64,000 nt of DNA from Paracoccus albicereus (GCF_024359525.1 NZ_JAKZEU010000006.1:1-64000), one strand, 5' to 3'. Shown: positions 23,827-32,929, counted from the first letter of the stretch. A program made the numbers and translations. The notes: generated by a model not told the origin, from the sequence alone.

Positions 23827-25290
23827 ATGAATCTAGCCGAACATGTGCTGCGCGCAGGCGCTAAGACACCGGACAAGACGGCGCTTGCAGTCATCGGTCC
23901 GGCCCGGGCGGAGCGCTGGTCCTACGGACGCTTGCAAGCTGCGATCCTCGGCGCCGCAACAGGGCTGACCCGCGCGGGACTGCAACCCGGTGACCGCATT
24001 CTGCTGCGGCTGGGCAACCGTCCGTCGTTTCCGATTGCCTATCTTGGCGCGATCGCGGCCGGGATCGTCCCGGTCCCGACCTCGGCAATGCTGACAGAGC
24101 GCGAGACGACCAAGATCGCGGCCGAAATCCAGCCTGCGATGATCGTGGCCGGCCCGGGCATACCTCTTCCCGACGATCCGGCCCCGGTGCTCGACGAAGC
24201 CGCACTGGCGGGTTTCGCCGACCTTCCGCCGGCAGAATACGATCAGGGTGACCCCGAGCGTCTGGCCTATATCGTCTACACCTCGGGCTCATCGGGTCAG
24301 CCACGTGCGGTGATGCATGCGCATCGCGCGATTCGCGCTCGGCGGCTGATGTTCGACGGCTGGTACGACCTGCGACCCGACGACCGGCTGTTGCATGCGG
24401 GCGCGTTCAACTGGACGTTCACGCTGGGCACCGGACTGATGGATCCGTGGACCATCGGCGCGACGGCCCTGATCCCCGAGGAAGGCACGGCGATCGAGCA
24501 GATCCCGCTTCTGGCCGCGCGCCACGGTGCGACGATGCTGGCAGGCGCGCCCGGCGTGTTCCGCCGGATGCTGCGGGCCGGCTGGTCACCCATCAAGACG
24601 CTGCGCCATGGACTGACCGCCGGTGAAAGGCTTGACCCCGGCCTGCGCCAAGCCTGGCGTGAGCGGACCGGCACCGACCTCCACGAAGCGATGGGGATGT
24701 CGGAATGCTCGACTTTCCTGTCCGGCTCACCCGCACATCCGGCGCCGGACGGTAGCGCCGGCTTTGCGCAGACCGGGAGGCACGTCGCGGTCCTGGGTGA
24801 CGACGGCCCCTTGCCTGCAGGCCAGACCGGTGCGCTGGCGATCCGACGCGACGATCCCGGCCTGTTTCTAGGCTATCTGGGCCAACCCGATGAAACGGCC
24901 GCGCGATTTCGTGGTGACTGGTTTCTGACCGGCGATCAGGCCGTGGCGGATGGCGACGGCGCGGTCACCCTGCTCGGCCGCGCGGACGACATCATGAATG
25001 CCGGTGGCTTCCGCGTCGCCCCGCCCGAGATCGAAGAGCTGCTGGCCACCGCCCCGGACGCCGGTGATGTTGCCGTGGCCGAGATCGCTGTCGGTCCGGG
25101 CAGCAGCATCATCGCCGCCTTCTGGACCGGCTCGGCCGAGGCAGGCTCGTTGCGCGCGCTGGCAGAACGCGGTCTTGCCCGCTACAAGCAGCCGCGCGAC
25201 TACATCCGCGTGGACAGCCTGCCGCGCACGCCGACCGGCAAGATCAATCGCCGCGCCCTGCGCGAGGCGCACAGCAAGGACCGGATATGA
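23827..25290 (+). CDS. Acyl-CoA/benzoate-type synthetase (AMP-binding, ANL superfamily)
   Basis: Predicted to activate a carboxylic acid to its adenylate and then a CoA thioester. The 487-residue protein has the P-loop-like A3 motif YTSGSSGQPRAVMHAH, the A5 motif MGMSE, GDWFLTGDQ (A7) and GRADDIMNAGGFRV (A8 hinge). The C-terminal catalytic lysine lies in PRTPTGKINR (A10). It is rather short for the class. Substrate cannot be told; medium-chain or aromatic acid is possible. Start ATG 23827 lies directly after the csp terminator with no clear ribosome site. The stop overlaps the next gene by ATGA. Confidence 0.87.
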   Translation: MNLAEHVLRAGAKTPDKTALAVIGPARAERWSYGRLQAAILGAATGLTRAGLQPGDRILLRLGNRPSFPIAYLGAIAAGIVPVPTSAMLTERETTKIAAEIQPAMIVAGPGIPLPDDPAPVLDEAALAGFADLPPAEYDQGDPERLAYIVYTSGSSGQPRAVMHAHRAIRARRLMFDGWYDLRPDDRLLHAGAFNWTFTLGTGLMDPWTIGATALIPEEGTAIEQIPLLAARHGATMLAGAPGVFRRMLRAGWSPIKTLRHGLTAGERLDPGLRQAWRERTGTDLHEAMGMSECSTFLSGSPAHPAPDGSAGFAQTGRHVAVLGDDGPLPAGQTGALAIRRDDPGLFLGYLGQPDETAARFRGDWFLTGDQAVADGDGAVTLLGRADDIMNAGGFRVAPPEIEELLATAPDAGDVAVAEIAVGPGSSIIAAFWTGSAEAGSLRALAERGLARYKQPRDYIRVDSLPRTPTGKINRRALREAHSKDRI

Positions 25291-25931
25291 CCCAGCAACC
25301 CGTCACGCTCGACATCGTCTCGGACCCCGTCTGCCCGTGGTGTCTGATCGGCAAGGCCGAACTCGAGGCAGCGCTAGCCGCCCGTCCGGACCATCCATTC
25401 ACGATCGCATGGCATCCGTTTCAGCTGAACCCGGACATGCCGGCCGAGGGGATGGATCGCGGTGACTACCTGCGCGCTAAGTTCGGGGACGGTGCCAGCG
25501 GCATGGATCAGCAGATCGCCGAGCGTGCGGCAGCGCTTGGGCTGACCCTGGCCCCGGTCGTGCGCCAGCCGAACACGTTCGATGCGCACCGGGTCATTCA
25601 CTGGGCCGGCGTCGAGCATCGGCAGGGACCGGTGGTCGATGCCATCATGCGCGCCCACTGGCAGGAAAGCCGCGACATCGGCGACGCCTCGACGCTGGCG
25701 GACATCGCCGGCGAGGCGGCGATGGACCGCGAGATGATCGCGCGACTTCTGGCCTCGGACGCGGATCGCGACACGATCGCCGCACGCGAGACGCATTCGC
25801 GCGAACGCGGCATCAGTGCGGTGCCAACCTTCATCATCGGCAACCGCCACGCCGTCCCGGGCGCGCAGCCCGCAACGCTGTGGGCGCAGGTCATCAAGGA
25901 CCTGACGGGTGAGGCGCCTGGCCGGGCTTGA
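25287..25931 (+). CDS. DsbA-family oxidoreductase (FrnE-like)
   Basis: The 214-residue thioredoxin-fold protein has active site CPWC at residues 16-19 (DIVSDPVCPWCLIGK). The helical insertion is FrnE-like, and the cis-proline loop is seen as GISAVPTFIIG. There is no signal peptide, so it acts in the cytoplasm as a disulfide isomerase or 2-hydroxychromene isomerase-like protein. ATG 25287 overlaps the stop of the synthetase gene (ATGA), so the two are cotranslated; a functional link is not obvious. Confidence 0.9.
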   Translation: MTQQPVTLDIVSDPVCPWCLIGKAELEAALAARPDHPFTIAWHPFQLNPDMPAEGMDRGDYLRAKFGDGASGMDQQIAERAAALGLTLAPVVRQPNTFDAHRVIHWAGVEHRQGPVVDAIMRAHWQESRDIGDASTLADIAGEAAMDREMIARLLASDADRDTIAARETHSRERGISAVPTFIIGNRHAVPGAQPATLWAQVIKDLTGEAPGRA

Positions 25932-25984
25932 ACATCCCGCGCGGCGGGTCTAGGGGCCGGGGGTAATCGAAAGGCTCTGCCGCG

Positions 25985-27196
25985 ATGTCCCCCATCGACC
26001 ATTCCCCTGTCCGGCGCCTGCCGCTGCCGGAATTCATCGGCATGCTGGCGTTCCTTTTCGCCACCCTCGCCTTCTCCATCGACGCGATGCTTCCGGCCCT
26101 GCCCGAAATCGCTCAGGCGCTGACCCCCGACAACGTGAATCGCGCCCAGCTGATCCTGACCAGCTTTGTTGGCGGCATGGGCGTCGGCACGCTGATTGCG
26201 GGACCGTTGTCGGACGCGATGGGACGAAAGCGGACGATCACGCTGGGTTTCGCAATCTACATCGCAGCGGCCATCGCCGCGATGTTCGCCAACTCACTGG
26301 AATTCCTTCTGATCGCCCGCTTCGTACAGGGGCTGGGCGCCGCCGGGCCACGGATCGTGGGACTGGCCCTGGTTCGCGATCTCTACGCGGGGCGAGAGAT
26401 GGCGCGGATCACCAGCTTCGTGATGATGATCTTCATCCTCGTTCCGGCGATGGCACCGTCGGTGGGCGCGGTCATCATCGACGCGTTCGGCTGGCACGGG
26501 GTCTTCGCCGCATTTGTCCTTTTCGCGCTTGGCGGTGCGACATGGCTGAACCTGCGCCAGGCCGAGACGCTTCCGCCAGAACGGCGTCGTCCGTTGCGCA
26601 TCGCGACCCTGCGCGCCGCCGCGATCGAGGTGCTGAGCGACCGGCAGGTCATGCTGGCGACAATCGTGATGACGCTGGGCTACGCGCAGATGTTCGGCCT
26701 GCTGAGTTCCGCTCAGCAACTTTTCGGGGAAGCCTACGGCAGGGGCGACGAGTTTCCGTTGTGGTTCGCGGCGATGGCGTTGCTGTCGGGCATCGGCACG
26801 ATCTTCAACGCGACCTTCGTGATCCGCTTCGGCATGCGTCGAATCGCCAAGGCGGCCTATATCATGCAGACCTGCGTCTCGGCGGTGATGCTGATCCTGC
26901 TGCTGACCGATGCGGTGCCAGCGCCGCTGCGTTTTCCGGTGTTCTTCTTCTGGGTCACCAGCGTGTTCTTCATGGCGGGCGTCACCTTCGGCAACCTGAA
27001 CGCGCTGGCGCTGCAGACCATGGGACATATCGCCGGGATGGCAGCCTCGATCGTGTCGGCGGTCGCGACTATTCTGTCGGTGCTGATCGCGGCACCGATC
27101 GGGCTGTTCTATAACGGCACCGCCATCCCTGCGGCGACGGCGACCCTGATCTGTTCAGCCTTGGCTTGGCGCCTGATGCGACGGCTCAGCGACTAG
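25985..27196 (+). CDS. Bcr/CflA-family MFS efflux transporter
   Basis: Twelve-helix drug:proton antiporter of the inner membrane, 403 residues. Motif A is seen as GPLSDAMGRKRTI between helices 2 and 3. Helix 1 carries the Bcr hallmark FSIDAMLPALPEI, and FVQGLGAAGPRIVGLALVRDLYAG is the typical helix 4-5 region. Related proteins export bicyclomycin, chloramphenicol or cysteine; the substrate here is unknown. Its TAG stop shares a CTAG palindrome with the stop of the convergent frcK gene. Confidence 0.9.
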   Translation: MSPIDHSPVRRLPLPEFIGMLAFLFATLAFSIDAMLPALPEIAQALTPDNVNRAQLILTSFVGGMGVGTLIAGPLSDAMGRKRTITLGFAIYIAAAIAAMFANSLEFLLIARFVQGLGAAGPRIVGLALVRDLYAGREMARITSFVMMIFILVPAMAPSVGAVIIDAFGWHGVFAAFVLFALGGATWLNLRQAETLPPERRRPLRIATLRAAAIEVLSDRQVMLATIVMTLGYAQMFGLLSSAQQLFGEAYGRGDEFPLWFAAMALLSGIGTIFNATFVIRFGMRRIAKAAYIMQTCVSAVMLILLLTDAVPAPLRFPVFFFWVTSVFFMAGVTFGNLNALALQTMGHIAGMAASIVSAVATILSVLIAAPIGLFYNGTAIPAATATLICSALAWRLMRRLSD

Positions 27197-27849
27197 CCCC
27201 GCAACACGATGTCGGCCGGTCGCGACCCGCCCGCGACCAGCGCCGCGTTCGCAAGGTCGTTCTTCAGATGGCTCGCAATCGCCTCCGCTTCCTTGCCATA
27301 GCTTTGCCAACGCGCCGTGAGCCTTGCGGCCAGAACCGGTTGAGGCCGGTCCAGAAACAGCGTCAGGTTGTATCGGGCAGCGGTCCACGGTGCCCGGTTC
27401 AGCAGCAGGTAATTGCCCTCCACGACCACGAGCGGCGTGTCGCGGGCAATCACACCGGCACCTGCAACCGCCAGATCACGGGCGCGGTCGAAAATCGGAA
27501 AGACGACCTCGCCACCCTGTGCCAAGCGCTGCACCAAGGTCACGAACCCCTCGGCGTCGAAGGTCTCTGGGGCACCCTTCCGCGCGCGCAGACCGCGCGC
27601 ATCAAGGATCGCATTATCCAGGTGGAAGCCGTCCATCGGCAGCAGCACCGCCCCAGGAATTCGCGCGACCAGCGCCTCGGCCAAGGTCGATTTGCCCGAT
27701 CCAGGCGCGCCTGCCAGCGCGACAACCGCGCGCGAGGGCAATGCGGAAAGGTGCGACAGAAGCCGCGCCCCTTCATCCGTCTTGAAATATTCTGCGGGGA
27801 GTCCGGAGGAGGGGGGGCGGTGCCCCCCTACCCCGTTATCCTGGTTCAC
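27193..27849 (-). CDS. frcK: Uridine kinase/PRK-like sugar kinase of frc operon
   Basis: The 218-residue P-loop kinase has Walker A GAPGSGKST, PMDGFHLDNAIL, RKGAPETFDAEGF and VVVEGNYLLL, which together mark the FrcK/YggC branch of the uridine-kinase/phosphoribulokinase family. In Sinorhizobium frcBCAK the kinase is linked to fructose uptake, but its exact substrate is unclear. The start is GTG at 27849, overlapping the frcA stop as GTGA; it would be missed by an ATG-only caller. It is the last gene of frcB-frcC-frcA-frcK. Confidence 0.85.
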   Translation of the reverse strand: MNQDNGVGGHRPPSSGLPAEYFKTDEGARLLSHLSALPSRAVVALAGAPGSGKSTLAEALVARIPGAVLLPMDGFHLDNAILDARGLRARKGAPETFDAEGFVTLVQRLAQGGEVVFPIFDRARDLAVAGAGVIARDTPLVVVEGNYLLLNRAPWTAARYNLTLFLDRPQPVLAARLTARWQSYGKEAEAIASHLKNDLANAALVAGGSRPADIVLRG

Positions 27850-28619
27850 GCCATTGCCTCTTCCGGGACCTTGGCGCCGGTCATGAAGGCGACCGCGTCC
27901 GACATCGAGTAATCCGAAGGCCGGATCACCGAGAGCCGCCGGCCCAGCCGGTGGATATGGATGCGGTCGGCGATCTCGAACACATGCGGCATGTTGTGGC
28001 TGATCAGGATGATCGGAATGCCACGCGACTTCACGTCCCGGATCAGGTCCAGCACGCGACGGCTTTCCTTGACACCCAGCGCCGCCGTCGGCTCGTCGAG
28101 GATCACGACCTTCGACCCGAAGGCCGCCGCCCGCGCCACCGCGACGCCCTGACGCTGGCCGCCCGACAGCGTTTCCACCGCCTGATTGATGTTCTGGATC
28201 GTCATCAGCCCCAGTTCGTTCAGCTTCGCGCGGGCAAACTTTTCCATCGCCGGACGGTCGAGCTGGCGCAGATACTTGCCCATGAAGCCCGGTTTGCGCA
28301 GCTCTCGTCCCATGAACATGTTGTCCGCGATCGACAGGGCGGGCGACATCGCCAGCGTCTGGTAGACGCATTCGATACCATGCGCTCGCGCGTCCAGCGG
28401 CGTGTCGAACTGGACCTTCCTGCCTTCCAGCGTGATCTCGCCCTCATCGGGCTGGACCGCGCCGGACAACGCCTTGATCAGGCTCGACTTGCCGGCACCA
28501 TTGTCCCCGATAACGGCCAGGATTTCGCCCGGCATTAGGTCGAAGTCGCAATGGTCGAGCGCGGTGACCTTGCCGTAGCGCTTGACGAGATTGCGGGCGT
28601 AAAGGATGGGTTCGCTCAT
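27846..28619 (-). CDS. frcA: Fructose/monosaccharide ABC transporter ATP-binding protein
   Basis: Single-domain ATPase (257 residues) of a CUT2-type sugar importer. Walker A is GDNGAGKSS, signature LSGGQRQGVAVARA, Walker B VVILDEPTAALG, and the switch histidine lies in LISHNMPHVFEIADRIHIHRLGRR. Most CUT2 ATPases are fused dimers of about 500 residues. The half-size form is characteristic of the Frc system. It overlaps frcC upstream and frcK downstream by four bases each. Confidence 0.9.
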   Translation of the reverse strand: MSEPILYARNLVKRYGKVTALDHCDFDLMPGEILAVIGDNGAGKSSLIKALSGAVQPDEGEITLEGRKVQFDTPLDARAHGIECVYQTLAMSPALSIADNMFMGRELRKPGFMGKYLRQLDRPAMEKFARAKLNELGLMTIQNINQAVETLSGGQRQGVAVARAAAFGSKVVILDEPTAALGVKESRRVLDLIRDVKSRGIPIILISHNMPHVFEIADRIHIHRLGRRLSVIRPSDYSMSDAVAFMTGAKVPEEAMA

Positions 28620-29692
28620 GACGACACCTTTCTGATCCACTGGTCCACGGCGACGGCGAAGATGATCAGCACGCCGATGAGGAAGAACGTCCATTGCGGG
28701 TCGGTCCCGACCAGGCGCAGGCCCATCTCGAACACGCCGACGATCAACGCGCCGAAGAACATGCCGATGATCGAACCGCGTCCGCCGAAAAGCGAGATGC
28801 CCCCGATGACGACGGCGGTGATCGACTGGATATTGCCCAGCTGCCCGGTCGACGCGGTGGGCGAGACGGAACCGAAGCGCCCGATCATCACCCATCCGGC
28901 AATGGCGCAGAACAACCCGGCCAGCGTATAGACCTGCAGCACCATGCGCTTTGTCTGGACGCCGGCCAGCTGGGCCGCCTCGGCATCATCGCCAACCGCG
29001 TAGACGTGGCGGCCCCACGCGGTCTGGCGAAGGACATAGGACATGACCGCGACCAGCGCGATCATCAGGAACACGGCGTAAAGCACCTTGACCCCACCGG
29101 GCTCGATCGAGAGGCCCCAGAACTGCAGGGCGGGCGCCTGCTCGCCGATCTCGCGCGAGCGGATCGTCTCGTTCTGCGAAAAGATGAAGTTGGCGGCCAG
29201 ATAGATCTGCCAGGTGCCCAGCGTGACAATGAAGGGCGGCAGCTTGAGGCGCGAGATCAGCAACCCGTTGATCGCACCCATCGCGGCCCCGGCCGCAAGG
29301 CCAAGCGCGATCGCGGCCGGTGCCGGAATGCCAAATCGGAAGGTCAGCTGGCCCATCAGCACCGATGAAAACACAGCGATCGCACCGACCGACAGGTCGA
29401 TGCCTGCGGTCAGGATCACCAGTGTCTGCGCACAGCCGATGATGCCCACGATGGCGATCTGCTGCAGGATCGTCGACATGGTCGTGGCGCGGAAGAAATT
29501 GTCGGACAGCAGAGCGAAGACGATCACCGATGCGATCAGGACGATCATCGGGACCGCCGACGGCGTCTGGTGCAGCCAGTGCTGAAGTTTCTTCAGCGGC
29601 CCTTCGGTCGCATGGAATTCGGCGACGTTCTCGGCCGCGCCCTGGAGCCCGTCCTCGAAATTCGTGCCGACAGGCTGCTTCTCGTTCGCCAT
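28616..29692 (-). CDS. frcC: Fructose/monosaccharide ABC transporter permease
   Basis: Inner-membrane permease, 358 residues, of the BPD_transp_2 (RbsC/AraH) family. Visible features are ILQQIAIVGIIGCAQTLVILTAGIDLSVGAI, the typical RbsC core helix pair, and GGISLFGGRGSIIGMFFGALIVG near the end. The first 45 residues are a hydrophilic cytoplasmic leader before the first helix (AVPMIVLIASVIVFALL). It is separated from frcB by 119 bp containing a hairpin and coupled to frcA by ATGA. Confidence 0.92.
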   Translation of the reverse strand: MANEKQPVGTNFEDGLQGAAENVAEFHATEGPLKKLQHWLHQTPSAVPMIVLIASVIVFALLSDNFFRATTMSTILQQIAIVGIIGCAQTLVILTAGIDLSVGAIAVFSSVLMGQLTFRFGIPAPAAIALGLAAGAAMGAINGLLISRLKLPPFIVTLGTWQIYLAANFIFSQNETIRSREIGEQAPALQFWGLSIEPGGVKVLYAVFLMIALVAVMSYVLRQTAWGRHVYAVGDDAEAAQLAGVQTKRMVLQVYTLAGLFCAIAGWVMIGRFGSVSPTASTGQLGNIQSITAVVIGGISLFGGRGSIIGMFFGALIVGVFEMGLRLVGTDPQWTFFLIGVLIIFAVAVDQWIRKVSS

Positions 29693-29751
29693 CTCGGCGC
29701 CTCCCTTTTTAGGAATGCGGCGGGCCGACCGCGCTTGGGCCCTTGGCGAAA

Positions 29752-29773
29752 CGGGCGGCGCGATGGCCGCCCG
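29752..29773 (-). terminator. Attenuating hairpin between frcB and frcC
   Basis: CGGGCGGC (29752-29759) and GCCGCCCG (29766-29773) form a perfect 8-bp stem with a 6-base loop, followed on the minus strand by TTTCGC. Such partial terminators after a binding-protein gene let it be made in excess over the permease. Confidence 0.55.
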
Positions 29774-29811
29774 ATCCGATATCCGCGCTCAGCGCGCGGC
29801 GTCTTGCGGGA

Positions 29812-30846
29812 TCAGCCCCAGCAGAGTTCCAGCCCCTCGGCGGACGAGATCGACTCGACGCCGTCGACGGGCTCGTCGGTGATCAACCGCACACCGGTGT
29901 CGAAGAAGTCCTTGCCTTCGGTCGGCGCCGGCTTGGTGCCGTCAGCGGCAAAGGTCGCGATCGCCTCGATCCCCAGCGAGGCCATGTCCAGCGGGTATTG
30001 CTGGCTGGTCGCGCCGATGATGCCGTCCGCAACGTTCTGAACGCCGGGACAGCCGCCGTCGACCGACACGATGGTCACGTCATTCTCGCGGCCAACGGCC
30101 TTCAGCGCCTCATAGGCACCGGCGGCAGCGGGTTCGTTGATCGTGTAGACCAGATTGACGTCGGGGTCCTGCGCCAGCAGAGCCTCCATTGCGGTCAGGC
30201 CGCCTTCCTCGTTGCCGGCGGTGACCTCGTTGCCGACGATCCGGGGGTCTTCCTCGTCGCCCCACTTGTTCTCGTCGCCAAGCTCGATCCCGAAGCCCGA
30301 CAGGAAGCCCTGGTCGCGCAGAACGTCGACCGAAGGCTGCGAGATGGCCAGATCCAGCATCGCGATCTTGGCGTTGGCGGCTTCGTCACCCATCTTGGCG
30401 GCGGCCCACTGGCCGATCAGCTCGCCGGCCTTGAAGTTGTCGGTGGCGAAGGTGGCGTCGGCCGCATCAATCGGGTCAAGCGGCGTGTCAAGCGCGATGA
30501 CAAGGATGCCCGCATCGCGTGCTTCCTGCACCGAATCGACGATTGCCGCGGTGTCGGACGCAGTGATCAGGATGCCCTGAGCGCCGTCGGCGATGCAGGC
30601 TTCGATTGCCGCGACCTGCGCCTCGTTGTCGCCATCGACCTGACCCGCATACGATTTCAGCTCGACGCCCAGTTCTTCGGCTTTGGCCTGCGCACCTTCC
30701 TTCATCTTCACGAAGAAGGGGTTGGTGTCGGTCTTGGTGATCAGACAGGCCTTCACAGGCTCCTGCGCCTGCGCGGCACCCGCCGCCAGCGCCAGAACAG
30801 ATGCGGCGATCGACAAGCGGAAAGCCGACTTCACGGTGTTCTTCAT
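29812..30846 (-). CDS. frcB: Periplasmic sugar-binding protein
   Basis: The 344-residue substrate-binding protein of a CUT2-type importer has a signal peptide (residues 1-27, ending AAQA). A type I periplasmic binding fold follows: [61 protein letters not shown]. Fructose is the ligand in characterised Frc systems; ribose or mannose are possible here. Start ATG 30846 has GAGGAA just upstream and begins the signal peptide, so it is preferred to an in-frame ATG at 30861. It is first in the operon. Confidence 0.92.
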   Translation of the reverse strand: MKNTVKSAFRLSIAASVLALAAGAAQAQEPVKACLITKTDTNPFFVKMKEGAQAKAEELGVELKSYAGQVDGDNEAQVAAIEACIADGAQGILITASDTAAIVDSVQEARDAGILVIALDTPLDPIDAADATFATDNFKAGELIGQWAAAKMGDEAANAKIAMLDLAISQPSVDVLRDQGFLSGFGIELGDENKWGDEEDPRIVGNEVTAGNEEGGLTAMEALLAQDPDVNLVYTINEPAAAGAYEALKAVGRENDVTIVSVDGGCPGVQNVADGIIGATSQQYPLDMASLGIEAIATFAADGTKPAPTEGKDFFDTGVRLITDEPVDGVESISSAEGLELCWG

Positions 30847-30888
30847 GGGTGATTCCTCCACAGCAAGGGCCCCCGCCCTTCATGCGCC

Positions 30889-30941
30889 TAAAATGCACCA
30901 GCTTTGCCACTTGTCAATAAGTCAGTTTGGTGGATTAATAT
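30889..30941. promoter_or_regulatory. Divergent frcB / ROK promoters sharing one -35 site
   Basis: For the plus-strand regulator: TTGTCA (30911-30916) and ATTAAT (30934-30939), 17 bases apart, with TAATAT at 30936-30941 as alternative. For the minus-strand frc operon: TTGACA (30917-30912) and ATTTTA (30894-30889), also 17 bases apart. The two -35 boxes overlap in the seven bases TTGTCAA, so polymerases would compete and one repressor site could control both. Confidence 0.65.
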
Positions 30942-30966
30942 AGGCAGAAGGAAGGAGGCCGTCGCG

Positions 30967-32052
30967 ATGATCCTGCCGGAGCTTAGCCATAACGAGCGGC
31001 TGCTGCTGTCGATGATCCGTAAGGAACCGCTGCCGCGCATGGCGCTGGCACGGTTGATGGGGCTTTCCGCCCAAGCCTTGACCAATATATCAAGACGCTT
31101 GATCGATCTTGGGTTGCTGACCGAAGGTGAGGCGGTGAGGGGCAAGGTCGGTCAGCCGCGCACCCCGCTGGCACCGGCACCCGACGGGGCACTTTTCCTG
31201 GGACTCAAACTAGGCCGACGATTGATGGAGCTTGCGCTGATCGATTTCGCTGGCCGGATCCGGGTTCATCGCCAAGAGGTGCAGCCCCACCCCGAGCCCG
31301 ACCGCATCATCGCCTTTGCCCGCCACGGCTTCGAATCGATCACCGCCGGTCTTCCCGACGGATTGCGTGACCGCATCGCCGGGCTGGGCATCGCAGCGCC
31401 GTTTCGCTTGTGGGACTGGGGTCGCGAATTCGCCGGATGGCGCGACCGCGACATCTGCGCCGAACTGGCGGCGGAGCTTCCGTTTCCGGTCTTACTGGAA
31501 AACGATGCCTCCTCGGCCTGCGCAGGCGAACTGGTATTTGGCCGATCCGATCTGCCCGCAGACTTTCTTTACCTTTATGTCGCGCATTACGCGGGCGGCG
31601 GCCTGGTTCTGGACGACCGATTGCGGCTTGGGCCCAAGCGCAACGCGGGTGCCGCAGGCTCTATGCCGTTGCCGGGTGGCGGGCAACTTCTGGACGTGGC
31701 GTCGGTGGACACGCTCGAATCGACGCTGGGCCGTGCGCTACCGCCTGATGATTCCGGCTGGGACGTCCCGTCCACGCTTCTCGACGCGTGGATCTCGGAT
31801 GCCGGCAAGGCGCTGGCCTTCGCGGGCTTTGCGGCGACGACGATCTGCGATCTGGATGCGGTGGTGATCGACGGTGCCGTCCCGACCGCGATCCGAAGCC
31901 GGATCGTCGCCGCGACGCAGAATGCGATGGCCGACCTGCCGCAAGCCGGTGTCGATCCGCCGGCCATCGTCGAAGGCAGTCTGGGCCGCAGCGCGCGCAT
32001 CCTCGGCGCGGCGGCCTTGCCGCTTGCGCAGGGGTTTTTGCCGGAAGGTTGA
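30967..32052 (+). CDS. ROK-family transcriptional regulator of frc operon
   Basis: The 361-residue protein has an N-terminal winged helix (RLLLSMIRKEPLPRMALARLMGLSAQALTNISRRLIDLGLL). A ROK sugar-binding domain follows: GLGIAAPFRLWDWG, LENDASSACAGELVFG, YLYVAHYAGGGLVLDDRL. The usual ROK zinc-binding CxCGxxGC segment is absent; GPKRNAGAAGSMPLPGGG stands there instead. AAGGAGG just before ATG 30967 fixes the start over an upstream in-frame TTG. It is divergent from frcBCAK, so it probably represses that operon in response to its sugar; that is inference from layout. Confidence 0.88.
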   Translation: MILPELSHNERLLLSMIRKEPLPRMALARLMGLSAQALTNISRRLIDLGLLTEGEAVRGKVGQPRTPLAPAPDGALFLGLKLGRRLMELALIDFAGRIRVHRQEVQPHPEPDRIIAFARHGFESITAGLPDGLRDRIAGLGIAAPFRLWDWGREFAGWRDRDICAELAAELPFPVLLENDASSACAGELVFGRSDLPADFLYLYVAHYAGGGLVLDDRLRLGPKRNAGAAGSMPLPGGGQLLDVASVDTLESTLGRALPPDDSGWDVPSTLLDAWISDAGKALAFAGFAATTICDLDAVVIDGAVPTAIRSRIVAATQNAMADLPQAGVDPPAIVEGSLGRSARILGAAALPLAQGFLPEG

Positions 32053-32076
32053 CAGCGCCGGAATCACGTCTATAAG
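32049..32076 (+). promoter_or_regulatory. rpsD promoter overlapping the ROK stop codon
   Basis: TTGACA (32049-32054) and TATAAG (32071-32076) are 16 bases apart, a strong sigma-70 promoter. The -35 contains the TGA stop (32050-32052) of the upstream regulator. In the roughly 110-base leader, CCCC-GCAA-GGGG (32102-32113) forms a hairpin with a GNRA tetraloop. Confidence 0.7.
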
Positions 32077-32187
32077 CGCAGCCTTCATTGGTGTTGGCGG
32101 CCCCCGCAAGGGGATGCCTGTCGGGTCGACCGAATGATCGGGAACCAAAGGACAACGCCCTTTTGACATGACAAAAGGAGATCAGCC

Positions 32188-32808
32188 GTGACCAAACGCA
32201 CGTCTGCCAAGTACAAGATCGACCGCCGGATGGGCGAAAACATCTGGGGTCGCGCGAAATCCCCGGTCAACCGCCGCGAATACGGCCCCGGCCAGCACGG
32301 CCAGCGCCGCAAGCAGAAGCTGTCGGACTTCGGCACTCAGCTGCGCGCGAAGCAGAAGCTGAAAGGCTATTACGGCGACCTGACCGAAAAGCAGTTCCGC
32401 CGCATCTACGCCGAAGCCGAGCGTGTGAAGGGTGACACCAGCGAGAACCTGATCGGCCTGCTGGAGCGCCGCCTCGATGCGGTCGTCTACCGCGCCAAGT
32501 TCGTGCCGACGATCTTTGCCGCACGCCAGTTCGTGAACCACGGCCATATCGAGGTGAACGGCAAGAAGGTGAACATTGCCTCCTACCGCGTGAAGGAAGG
32601 CGACGTCGTCTCGATCCGCGAGCGTTCGCGTCAACTGGCGATCGTGCTGGAAGCCGTCGGCCTGCCGGAACGTGACGTGCCCGACTATCTGGACGTCGAC
32701 CACAACAAAATGACGGCAAGCTTCGTCCGCACACCCGCTTTGGGCGACGTGCCCTACGCGGTGCAGATGGAACCGAACCTGGTCGTCGAATTCTACGCCA
32801 AGAACTGA
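32188..32808 (+). CDS. rpsD: 30S ribosomal protein S4
   Basis: Primary 16S rRNA-binding protein that nucleates the 30S body and acts in decoding fidelity. The 206-residue product has the conserved N-terminus ([28 protein letters not shown]), the [20 protein letters not shown] helix and the S4 RNA-binding domain ([37 protein letters not shown]). The start is GTG at 32188, supported by AAAAGGAG at 32173-32180. It is monocistronic, with its own promoter and a strong terminator. Confidence 0.97.
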   Translation: MTKRTSAKYKIDRRMGENIWGRAKSPVNRREYGPGQHGQRRKQKLSDFGTQLRAKQKLKGYYGDLTEKQFRRIYAEAERVKGDTSENLIGLLERRLDAVVYRAKFVPTIFAARQFVNHGHIEVNGKKVNIASYRVKEGDVVSIRERSRQLAIVLEAVGLPERDVPDYLDVDHNKMTASFVRTPALGDVPYAVQMEPNLVVEFYAKN

Positions 32809-32834
32809 TCAGACAGACCGCTTGGAAGACTGTC

Positions 32835-32866
32835 GAAGGCCGCCTGCAGGGCGGCCTTCTTTCGTT
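32835..32866 (+). terminator. Intrinsic terminator of rpsD
   Basis: GAAGGCCGCC (32835-32844) pairs perfectly with GGCGGCCTTC (32850-32859), loop TGCAG, followed by TTTCGTTT. Confidence 0.9.
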
Positions 32867-32917
32867 TGAACCTGGAAATTCTTAAAGCCTGTCATTGGGT
32901 TGCGCCCGTAATCCATA

Positions 32918-32929
32918 TTTAACGTTAAA
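32918..32929. promoter_or_regulatory. Palindrome TTTAACGTTAAA
   Basis: A perfect 12-bp palindrome centred on CG lies about 100 bases before the small gene at 33026. A second palindrome GGTTAACC follows at 32951-32958. CG-centred TTAACGTTAA-type sites are typical LacI-family operators, and a one-mismatch relative lies upstream of zwf (45451-45462). Confidence 0.4.
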
